From Actinomycetota bacterium (GTDB lineage Bacteria > Actinomycetota > Thermoleophilia > Gaiellales > Gaiellaceae): a DNA stretch of 11,731 bases. The stretch covers positions 6,845 through 18,575 of the forward strand of contig PLDP01000015.1 in NCBI GenBank assembly GCA_003136795.1. The letters are read 5' to 3'. Under the pieces are notes generated by a model that worked only from the letters and a program-made list of their open reading frames with translations, was not told the origin of the DNA and did no database searches. A program made the position numbers and the translations under genes. Positions 1 through 6,458 of the stretch are shown here, one piece after another. The number at the start of each line of letters is the position of its first letter. The first letter of the stretch is position 1.

Positions 1-359
1 CCGTTCAGCGACTCGAGCACGGCGAACTCGCGGGAGCGCTCGGCGAGGATGCGCGCGATGCGGAACATGTACTTCGCGCGCTCCGAGCCCGGCAGCTTCG
101 ACCAACTCTGGAAGGCCTCGCGCGCCGAGGCGACGGCCTGGTGCACATCGGCTTCGCTCGCCTGCGCGACTTCCGCGAGCGGTGCTTCGTCGCGCGGCGA
201 GATCGTCGTGTAGTGCTCCTTCGCCGCCAGCCACTCGCCGCCGATGTAGAGGCCGTAGCGGTCCTCCAGGTTCACGACGTCGGTCGATTCCGGTGCGGGC
301 GCGTAGGTCCAGCCCAGCGGGACCGGGCTGCGGTCCTGGCGGCGCTCGACGTCAGTCAC
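1..359 (-). CDS. NAD(P)-dependent aldehyde dehydrogenase, N-terminal part (cut by left edge)
   Basis: About 119 N-terminal residues are visible, matching the start of the aldehyde dehydrogenase superfamily: a short lead, then a GLYIGGEW motif (about residues 42-49), an NSP-like ISPRDEAPLAEV turn, an alternating region ending in AREAFQSWSKLPGSERAKYM and RIARILAERSREFAVLES. The cofactor fold and the catalytic Cys and Glu lie beyond the edge, so substrate class cannot be read. The start is GTG at 359-357, the only start codon in this frame after an in-frame stop at 374-372. It lies eight bases after the deoC stop, with an AGGA ribosome-binding site overlapping that stop. Co-transcription with deoC suggests, by inference, that it oxidises the acetaldehyde made by DeoC. 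Family sure, substrate uncertain. Confidence 0.9.
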   Translation of the reverse strand, partial: MTDVERRQDRSPVPLGWTYAPAPESTDVVNLEDRYGLYIGGEWLAAKEHYTTISPRDEAPLAEVAQASEADVHQAVASAREAFQSWSKLPGSERAKYMFRIARILAERSREFAVLESLN

Positions 360-365
360 TCGGGG

Positions 366-369
366 TCCT
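366..369 (-). promoter_or_regulatory. Ribosome-binding site of the aldehyde dehydrogenase gene
   Basis: AGGA read on the minus strand, six bases before the GTG start at 359 and overlapping the deoC TAG stop (370-368). The position suggests translational coupling: ribosomes finishing deoC would be placed on the next start. Short motif, so moderate confidence. Confidence 0.5.
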
Positions 370-1306
370 AATCAACAGTGAAGTAGTCCTTCGACTGGTA
401 TCTGCCGGTCTTTTCCTTGCGGAGCTGCATCAGGATGTCGTTGACGAGGCTCGACGCGCCGATCCGGTAGAGGTCGGGCGTCAGCCACTCTGGGCCGAGC
501 GTCTCGTGCACCTGCACGAGGTACTGGATCGCGTTCTTCGAAGTGCGGATGCCGCCGGCCGCCTTCATGCCCACCTTGCGGCCCGTCTCTTCGTGCACGT
601 CGCGGATCGCCTCGAGCATCACAAGCTGCACCGGCAGCGTCGCCGCCCCGGGGAGCTTGCCGGTCGACGTCTTGATGAAGTCGCCGCCGGCCGCCATCGC
701 GAGCAGCGACGCGCGGCGAACGTTGTCGTAGGTCCCGAGCTCGGACACCTCGAGGATCACCTTGAGGTGCGCTTCGCCGCAGGCCTCCTTCACCTGCACG
801 ATCTCGTCGAAGACCTTGGCGTAGCGGCCGGAGAGGAACGCGCCGCGGTCGATCACCATGTCGATCTCGTCGGCGCCCATCGCGACCGCGTCTTCGACGT
901 CGCGCAACTTCACGTCGAGCGGCGCTTGCCCAGAGGGGAAGTAGGTGGCGACGCTCGCGATCTTCACGCCGCTCCCGGCGAGGCGCTCTTTCGCGGCCGG
1001 GATCAGGTTCGGGTAGACGCAGATCGCGGCCACCGACGGGACGTTCGGGTCGCTCGGGTCGGGCCGGATCGCCTTGGAGCAGAGCGCGGCGACCTTGCCC
1101 GGCGTGTCCTGGCCCTCGAGCGTGGTCAGGTCGCAGCAGCGCAGCGCCAGCTCGAGCGCCCAGACCTTGGCGTCCTTCTTGATCGAGCGCTTCGCGAGCT
1201 CTGCGGCGCGCTGCTCGACGGCAACCTGGTCGATCGAGCCGATTCGCGGCAGCCGCTGCTTCAACGGCAGCTCGAAGCCCCTCGGGAGTGCCGGCGCCTG
1301 GGCCAT
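368..1306 (-). CDS. deoC: Deoxyribose-phosphate aldolase
   Basis: A 312-residue class I aldolase that splits 2-deoxyribose 5-phosphate into glyceraldehyde 3-phosphate and acetaldehyde in the cytoplasm, the last step of deoxynucleoside breakdown. Visible family signatures: DLTTLEG near residues 59-65, GADEIDMVID (144-153) with the active-site Asp149, IKTSTGK with the Schiff-base Lys212, and GMKAAGGIRT with the second active-site Lys248. It is longer than the roughly 220-260 residue short form; an N-terminal extension and a C-terminal YQSKDYF tail match the long actinobacterial type. The frame stays open far upstream, but ATG at 1306 is where homology starts, and a TACACT -10-like box sits six bases before it. 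An aldehyde dehydrogenase gene follows after eight bases. The upstream neighbour is divergent, with only 18 bases between. Confidence 0.95.
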   Translation of the reverse strand: MAQAPALPRGFELPLKQRLPRIGSIDQVAVEQRAAELAKRSIKKDAKVWALELALRCCDLTTLEGQDTPGKVAALCSKAIRPDPSDPNVPSVAAICVYPNLIPAAKERLAGSGVKIASVATYFPSGQAPLDVKLRDVEDAVAMGADEIDMVIDRGAFLSGRYAKVFDEIVQVKEACGEAHLKVILEVSELGTYDNVRRASLLAMAAGGDFIKTSTGKLPGAATLPVQLVMLEAIRDVHEETGRKVGMKAAGGIRTSKNAIQYLVQVHETLGPEWLTPDLYRIGASSLVNDILMQLRKEKTGRYQSKDYFTVD

Positions 1307-1312
1307 CGTGCG

Positions 1313-1318
1313 AGTGTA
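1313..1318 (-). promoter_or_regulatory. -10 element (TACACT) for leaderless deoC transcript
   Basis: TACACT on the minus strand ends six bases before the deoC ATG, so RNA synthesis would begin at or next to the A of the start codon. There is no ribosome-binding site before deoC, consistent with a leaderless message. No convincing -35 box is visible. The same hexamer precedes phoH at 5030-5035. Inferred from position and from repetition in this window. Confidence 0.6.
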
Positions 1319-1324
1319 GCCCCG

Positions 1325-1765
1325 GTGAGAATCTACGCGGACACCCGCAGGTACGCGAAGTACGCGGCGATCTGCGTGGCGGCCGGACTGCTCGGCGTGC
1401 TCATCGCGCGGTCGACCCTGTTGATCGGCGTGCCGGTCGCGGCGATCTTCTTTGCGCTGGCGGTGTTCCTCGTGGGCAGCGCGGTCTCGGGCCCGCCGCG
1501 GCTGACGATCGACGAGGACGGCCTCGGCGGCGCCGAGCTGCCCCGGCGGTTCGCGTGGTCCGAGCTCGCGTCGATCGAGCACACAACCCGCCCGGCGCGC
1601 TACGGCAAGCTGCACTTCCTGCAGCTCACGCTGACCGACGGCGAGTCGCTCGAGCTCCCGCTCGCGGGCCTGCTGACCCCGGCAGCGACAATCGTCGCGG
1701 CGGTCGAGCGCTTTCAGGCCGTGATTCGACCAGACACGACGGGGTCTGACCCCAACGTGTCCTAG
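1325..1765 (+). CDS. Small membrane protein with bacterial PH-like domain
   Basis: A 146-residue protein of no firm identity. A basic N-terminus (about residues 1-13) is followed by two close hydrophobic segments (about 14-31 and 34-52) with a very short turn. A cytoplasmic-type beta-rich domain then begins RLTIDEDGL and continues with FAWSELASIE and LTLTDGESLELPL, a pattern typical of STM3941-like/bacterial PH-like domains in two-helix inner-membrane proteins. I chose GTG at 1325 because further upstream the frame runs antisense to deoC. No ribosome-binding site or TANNNT box is visible before it, so the start is less certain than others here. The last codons (tail TGSDPNVS) lie in a 29-base palindrome, and the stop overlaps the era stop. 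It occupies the place where recO follows era in Firmicutes. Function unknown. Confidence 0.75.
   Translation: MRIYADTRRYAKYAAICVAAGLLGVLIARSTLLIGVPVAAIFFALAVFLVGSAVSGPPRLTIDEDGLGGAELPRRFAWSELASIEHTTRPARYGKLHFLQLTLTDGESLELPLAGLLTPAATIVAAVERFQAVIRPDTTGSDPNVS
1733..1761. repeat. 29-base imperfect palindrome, REP-like, at the era 3' end
   Basis: GACACG (1733-1738) pairs with CGTGTC (1756-1761), and GGGGTC (1741-1746) pairs with GACCCC (1748-1753) around a central T at 1747. A two-base mismatch lies on each side (1739-1740 and 1754-1755). It starts immediately after the era stop on the minus strand and supplies the last codons of the plus-strand membrane protein gene. As RNA it could fold with a GGGG/CCCC inner stem and five-base loop. 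No T tract follows, so it is not a classic intrinsic terminator. It could be a bidirectional termination or mRNA-end structure, or a dispersed palindromic repeat. Only one copy is seen here. Confidence 0.7.
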
Positions 1766-2625
1766 AGACCGAGCCGCTCGAGCATCGTCTGGTTGCGCCG
1801 CCATTTCGGCGAGGCCTTCACCTGCAGCTGCAGGTAGACGGGATGCCCGAGCAGCTGTTCGACGAACGGCCGCGCGGTCCGGCCGATCTCGCGCACCATC
1901 GTGCCGCCCTTGCCGATCAGGATCTGCTTCTGGCTCTCGGTCTCGGTGTAGAGCCGGACGTGCACGTGCTTGCCCTCGATCTCGACGACCTCGGCGGTGA
2001 TCGCGTGCGGCAGCTCCTCCTTCAAGAGCCGCAGCGCCTGCTCGCGCACGAGCTCGCCGATCCTCGCCTCGACCGACATATCGGTATCGGTCTCCGCCGG
2101 GTAGTACATCGGGCCTTCCGGGAGCAGCGAGATCAGGTCGGAACGCAGCTCGTCGATCCCGTCGCCCGTCACCGCGCTCACCGGATGCAGCGCGTGAAAA
2201 TCACCGAGCGTGGCGGCCTCCTTCATCTGGGACGCGATGTGGCCAGATTTGAGCCGATCGACCTTGTTGACGACGATGATCACCGGCACGCCCAGCGAGA
2301 ACACGCGGCGCGCCACGAACCTGTCCCCCGCTCCGATCCGTTCGCGGGCGCTGACGACCAGCATCACGACATCGACGTCGCTCGCGATCGTCTCGTCGAC
2401 GCGACCCTGCATCCGCTCGGTCAGCGTGTCGATCGGCTTCTGCCAGCCCGGCAGGTCGACGAGCACGAGCTGCGCGTCGTCGGTCGTGCGCACACCGCGG
2501 ATCTGATGCCGAGTCGTGTGCGGCTTGTCGGAGACGATCGCCACCTTCGTCCCGGTCAGCGCGTTGACCAGCGTGGACTTGCCGACGTTCGGCCGGCCTG
2601 CGACCGCCACGAACCCCGACCTCAT
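1762..2625 (-). CDS. era: GTPase Era, ribosome small-subunit maturation factor
   Basis: A 287-residue Era: an N-terminal GTPase domain and a C-terminal KH domain that binds the 3' end of 16S rRNA during 30S assembly, near the membrane. Seen motifs: G1 GRPNVGKS (10-17), the switch I HTTRHQ around 36-41, G3 DLPG (57-60), G4 NKVD (120-123), G5 SAV (150-152), and the KH loop GKGG (238-241), ending with the usual KWRRN...LERLGL. G3 reads DLPGW rather than the common DTPG; the invariant Asp and Gly remain, so activity is expected. ATG at 2625 overlaps the cdd stop by four bases (ATGA), implying translational coupling. The TAG stop is shared as CTAG with the convergent membrane protein gene. Length is normal for the family. 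Confidence 0.97.
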   Translation of the reverse strand: MRSGFVAVAGRPNVGKSTLVNALTGTKVAIVSDKPHTTRHQIRGVRTTDDAQLVLVDLPGWQKPIDTLTERMQGRVDETIASDVDVVMLVVSARERIGAGDRFVARRVFSLGVPVIIVVNKVDRLKSGHIASQMKEAATLGDFHALHPVSAVTGDGIDELRSDLISLLPEGPMYYPAETDTDMSVEARIGELVREQALRLLKEELPHAITAEVVEIEGKHVHVRLYTETESQKQILIGKGGTMVREIGRTARPFVEQLLGHPVYLQLQVKASPKWRRNQTMLERLGL

Positions 2626-2990
2626 TCGGTTGGCAACTCCCACGTGTCGGGAAGCAGGTCGGCGGCGCTCGCCGTGGCGATCGAGCCGTCGGCGCGGCGG
2701 TAGAACACCTCGGGCACGCGCCACTCGTAGAGCCATTGCCGGCAGCCGCCGCACGGCGACGCGGTGATCCCGACCGCGGCAATGTCGCCGGGCCGGCAGC
2801 CCGCCGTCGCCGCAGCGCCGATCGCGGTCTTCTCCGCGCACTGCGAGAGCGGGTAGGCGGCGTTCTCGACGTTCGTCCCGACGAACTCACGGCCGTCGGT
2901 CGTGCGCACGACCGCACCGACCAGGTACTTCGAGTACGGCGCATACGCATTCTGCGCGACCTCTTCAGCGCGTTGCACGAGCTCGCTCAC
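2622..2990 (-). CDS. cdd: Cytidine deaminase
   Basis: A 122-residue enzyme of the small tetrameric zinc type that converts cytidine and deoxycytidine to uridine and deoxyuridine in pyrimidine salvage. Visible: substrate-binding NVEN (40-43), CAE with zinc ligand Cys51 and proton-shuttle Glu53, and PCGGCRQ with zinc ligands Cys80 and Cys83. The start is GTG at 2990, overlapping the stop of the DgkA-PAP2 gene as GTGA; an AGGTG lies five bases upstream. The C-terminus overlaps the era start by four bases. The dgkA-cdd-era order is the classic Firmicutes arrangement. Its link to deoC, on the same strand after era but in a separate transcription unit, is metabolic (nucleoside breakdown) and only inferred. 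Confidence 0.96.
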   Translation of the reverse strand: MSELVQRAEEVAQNAYAPYSKYLVGAVVRTTDGREFVGTNVENAAYPLSQCAEKTAIGAAATAGCRPGDIAAVGITASPCGGCRQWLYEWRVPEVFYRRADGSIATASAADLLPDTWELPTE

Positions 2991-3703
2991 GAGAACACCT
3001 GGAAGACGACGAGTGCGGCGAGCGCCCCCACGATCGCACCGTACGTGACCTCGAGCGCGGAGTGCACGCCCGACTCGACCCTCGTCTGCGCGACGAGGAA
3101 CGCCATCACGAGCGCGATCGTCGAGACGACGAAGCGCTCCTTGTCACCGGCGACATACGTGACCGCCATCCAGCCGGCAAAAGCGAGTGCTGCGTGCCCC
3201 GACGGCAGCCCGCCACGCAAGGGCGTCCCCCGGCCGGTGTAGGCCTTCGTTGCGATCACGATGATCACCGTCAGCATGAGCGCGACGAGCGTCAGCTCGG
3301 CGGGCGCGTCACGCAGCCGGTCGAGCAGGGTCGAGGAGCGGTTGGCGACCTTGCCGGCGAACACGAGGTAGCCGACGATCACCGCGTTCACGGTTGCGAT
3401 CAGCACCGCGCCCGCGGCGATGTCCTTGGCGAGCTTGGCCATCGGGTCGAACGACGTCGTCGCAATGTCGATCGCCGCCTCGAGGCCCGTGTTCAGCATC
3501 TCCGCGATCAGCACGAAGGTGATCGAGATCAAGAGCGCGATCAGCTCGAGCTTCGTCACGTTGATGATCAGCGCCGCGATCAGGACGACGAACGCAACGG
3601 CGAAGTGGATGCGCATGTTCCGCTCCGTGCGCAGCACGTGGATGATCCCCTCGGACGCATTGTTGAACGAGTCGAAGACCGTCGGCGGGCGACGTACGTT
3701 CAT
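2987..3703 (-). CDS. dgkA: Fused undecaprenol/diacylglycerol kinase (DgkA) and PAP2 lipid phosphatase
   Basis: A 238-residue integral membrane protein with two opposed domains. Residues about 8-118 are DgkA-like: FNNASEGI, RTERN (Glu28), AEMLNTGLEAAID (68-79) with the catalytic-region Glu68, Asn71 and Glu75, and AKDIAAGAV (92-100), in three helices. Residues about 135-238 are a PAP2 phosphatase: motif 1 KAYTGRGTP (Lys153, Arg158), motif 2 PSGH (167-170), and motif 3 R208-x5-H214 followed by Glu218 where Asp is usual. In Gram-positive bacteria stand-alone DgkA proteins phosphorylate undecaprenol, and PAP2 proteins dephosphorylate undecaprenyl diphosphate or phosphatidate, so a role in the C55 lipid carrier pool is inferred. 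ATG at 3703 overlaps the ybeY stop (ATGA) and has a GGGAG ribosome-binding site eight bases upstream. cdd overlaps its end. Confidence 0.92.
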   Translation of the reverse strand: MNVRRPPTVFDSFNNASEGIIHVLRTERNMRIHFAVAFVVLIAALIINVTKLELIALLISITFVLIAEMLNTGLEAAIDIATTSFDPMAKLAKDIAAGAVLIATVNAVIVGYLVFAGKVANRSSTLLDRLRDAPAELTLVALMLTVIIVIATKAYTGRGTPLRGGLPSGHAALAFAGWMAVTYVAGDKERFVVSTIALVMAFLVAQTRVESGVHSALEVTYGAIVGALAALVVFQVFS

Positions 3704-4073
3704 GCGAGCAACTCCCGCTCCCGCTCATCCATGCCGTCTCCATGTTCGTAGCCGAGCAGGTGCAGCAGGCCGTGCGTGAGCGGCCAGCGCCACTCCTCGC
3801 CCACCACCTGTGGGCAGAGCACGACGTCGCCGAGCGCGCGCGGCACGCCCTCCGGGACGTCATCGCGGCCGTCGATCGGGAACGAAAGAACGTCTGTCGT
3901 CTCGTCGACGCCGAGATGGTCCCGCTTCAGCCCGCGCATCTCCTCAGGCCCGACGAACGCGATCCCGAGCTCTCCCTCGTCGATTCCCTCAGCCTGCAAC
4001 ACCCGTCCCGCCAGCTCGACTGCGCCGCTGTCGTCCACTTCCACGCCGCTGCGATTGGAAACTTCGACCGAGA

Positions 4074-4077
<4 letters not shown>
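3700..4077 (-). CDS. ybeY: rRNA maturation RNase YbeY
   Basis: A 125-residue YbeY, a zinc-dependent endoribonuclease family acting in 16S rRNA 3' end maturation and late 30S quality control. The defining HGLLHLLGYEH motif (102-112) gives the zinc ligands His102, His106 and His112. TDVLSFP (61-67) and ALGDVVLC (81-88) are the other conserved blocks. It is shorter than the about 150-residue E. coli protein, mainly because the stretch before the zinc motif and the C-terminus are short; all core motifs remain. ATG at 4077 overlaps the phoH stop by four bases, and its own stop overlaps the DgkA-PAP2 start the same way. phoH-ybeY pairing is widespread and suggests a shared RNA-processing role. Confidence 0.95.
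3712..3716 (-). promoter_or_regulatory. Ribosome-binding site of the DgkA-PAP2 gene
   Basis: GGGAG on the minus strand, eight bases before ATG 3703 and inside the last codons of ybeY. It supports this ATG as the start and efficient re-initiation at the overlap. Confidence 0.55.
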
Positions 4078-5021
<944 letters not shown>

Positions 5022-5029
5022 CGCTTCCA

Positions 5030-5035
5030 AGTGTA
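5030..5035 (-). promoter_or_regulatory. -10 element (TACACT) for the phoH operon
   Basis: TACACT on the minus strand ends eight bases before the phoH ATG (5021). It overlaps by two base pairs (5034-5035) the divergent -10 box of the MFS gene. A weak TTGCGA at 5051-5056 (minus strand) could be a -35 with a short 15-base spacer. Inferred from position and repetition of the hexamer. Confidence 0.5.
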
Positions 5036-5039
5036 GGTT
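5034..5039 (+). promoter_or_regulatory. -10 element (TAGGTT) for leaderless MFS transcript
   Basis: TAGGTT ends exactly six bases before ATG 5046, so transcription would start at the start codon. No Shine-Dalgarno is present in the 24-base gap. Because this hexamer shares two base pairs with the opposed phoH -10 box, the two promoters should compete for RNA polymerase. Inference from sequence. Confidence 0.55.
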
Positions 5040-5045
5040 GCCGGA

Positions 5046-6458
5046 ATGGCTCGCAAGTGGTGGACGCTGATCGCGGTGTGCACGGCGACGTTCATGCTGC
5101 TCCTCGACATCACGATCGTGAATGTCGCGCTGCCGGCCATCCAGCGGGCCCTCAAGGCCTCGTTCTCCGACCTCCAGTGGGTGGTCGACGCCTACGCGCT
5201 GGCCCTCGCCACCTGCGTTCTCACGGCCGGGTCGCTGGCCGACCTCTTCGGCCGCAAGCGGCTCTTCCTGATCGGGGTCACCCTGTTCACGATCGCCTCG
5301 ACGGCCTGCGGGGCAGCCAACGACCCGCTCTTCCTGATCATCGCGCGGGGCGTTCAGGGGCTCGGCGGGGCGATGATGTTCGCGACCGCCCTGGCCCTGC
5401 TCTCCCAGGAGTTCCACGGCAAGGAGCGCGGCACGGCGTTCGGCATTTGGGGCGCGACGATCGGCGCGGCCGTGGCGATCGGCCCCCTGGCCGGCGGCGT
5501 GCTCACGTCCGGCCTCTCGTGGCGCTGGATCTTCCTCGTCAACATCCCGATCGGCGTCGTCGCGGTCGCGCTCTCGGCGAAGCAGCTGCACGAGTCGAGC
5601 GACCCCGAGCACAGCCGGCTCGACCCGGTGGGCCTCGTGACGCTGACCGGCGGCCTGCTCTGCCTGATCCTGGCGCTGATCGAGGGCAATCAGCAGGGCT
5701 GGACGAACGTCTGGATCCTCGGCCTGCTCGTGGCCGCGGTCGTGCTCCTCGCCCTCTTCATCGCCTCGCAGACGGCCGACCGGACGACGATGATCGATCT
5801 GCAGCTCTTCAAGCGCCCGGCGTTCGTCGGCGCCCAGGTGACCGCATTCTCGATCTCGTCGTCGATGTTCGCGATGTTCCTGTACCTGACGCTCTATCTC
5901 CAGGACATCCTCGGACTGTCACCTCTGAAGACCGGGCTCGTCTTCCTGCCGTTGAGCGTCATCTCGTTCTTCGCCGCACCGATCGCCGGGCGATTGTCGA
6001 CGCGCTTCCCGATCCGGATCCTGCTCGGCAGCGGTCTCGCGCTGAACGCCGTCGCGCTGTGGTCGATGAGCCGCGTCACGACAGCGTCGCACTGGACGGT
6101 GCTGCTCCCGGGCTTCCTCGTCGGCGGCGTCGGCATCGGCCTCGTCAACGCCCCACTCGCGTCCACCGCCGTTTCGACCGTGCAGGTCGAGCGAGCCGGG
6201 ATGGCATCCGGCATCAACAACACCTTCCGCCAGCTCGGGATCGCGACCGGGATCGCAGCGCTCGGCGCGATCTTCGCGAGCAAGGTGGACGCAAGCGCGT
6301 TCTCGGCGCACGCGAGCCTCGCCGCGCGCGCGTCGTTCGTGCACGGGCTGCACGACATCCTGCTGATCGGCGCAACCGTCGCCGCCTGCGGCGCGGTGCT
6401 CGCAACCGCGCTCGTGCGGCCGCAGGACTTCGTCGCCTCGGGCCCGCGGCCCTCTTAG
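5046..6458 (+). CDS. MFS drug/solute exporter, DHA2 (EmrB/QacA) type
   Basis: A 470-residue polytopic inner-membrane transporter, probably 14 transmembrane segments, of the proton-driven DHA2 multidrug efflux family. Seen motifs: DITIVNVALPAIQ in helix 1 (motif D1, about 21-33), GSLADLFGRKR (motif A, about 62-72) between helices 2 and 3, RGVQGLGGAM (motif B region), and the motif C-like GAAVAIGPLAGGV in helix 5. Substrate cannot be read from sequence. No regulator gene lies next to it. It is on the strand opposite the conserved block and splits yqeY from phoH, so it is an insertion relative to the Firmicutes order. Composition looks like its neighbours, and no repeats or transposase flank it. 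Its stop overlaps the yqeY stop by four bases. Confidence 0.93.
   Translation: MARKWWTLIAVCTATFMLLLDITIVNVALPAIQRALKASFSDLQWVVDAYALALATCVLTAGSLADLFGRKRLFLIGVTLFTIASTACGAANDPLFLIIARGVQGLGGAMMFATALALLSQEFHGKERGTAFGIWGATIGAAVAIGPLAGGVLTSGLSWRWIFLVNIPIGVVAVALSAKQLHESSDPEHSRLDPVGLVTLTGGLLCLILALIEGNQQGWTNVWILGLLVAAVVLLALFIASQTADRTTMIDLQLFKRPAFVGAQVTAFSISSSMFAMFLYLTLYLQDILGLSPLKTGLVFLPLSVISFFAAPIAGRLSTRFPIRILLGSGLALNAVALWSMSRVTTASHWTVLLPGFLVGGVGIGLVNAPLASTAVSTVQVERAGMASGINNTFRQLGIATGIAALGAIFASKVDASAFSAHASLAARASFVHGLHDILLIGATVAACGAVLATALVRPQDFVASGPRPS
6440..6452. terminator. Short GC hairpin at the convergent MFS/yqeY ends
   Basis: GGGCC (6440-6444), loop CGC, GGCCC (6448-6452): a perfect five-pair stem just before the MFS stop and just after the yqeY stop on the other strand. 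No T-rich tract follows on either strand, so it is at best a weak structure; termination here may rely on Rho. Such stems arise easily by chance at this GC content. Confidence 0.3.

Noticed and set aside
182-1765. Long plus-strand open frame of over 500 codons covering the deoC region and joined to the PH-like gene
   Set aside because: Most of it is antisense to deoC, which has clear aldolase motifs. The upstream part is Arg/Val/Asp-rich shadow sequence typical of GC-rich DNA. Only the part from GTG 1325 looks like a real protein.
5270-5290. GGGGTC-containing sites elsewhere (for example near 361-367, 5275 and 8876) as further copies of the palindrome
   Set aside because: They lack the matching GACCCC arm at one-base spacing and the GACACG/CGTGTC flanks, so they are chance matches.
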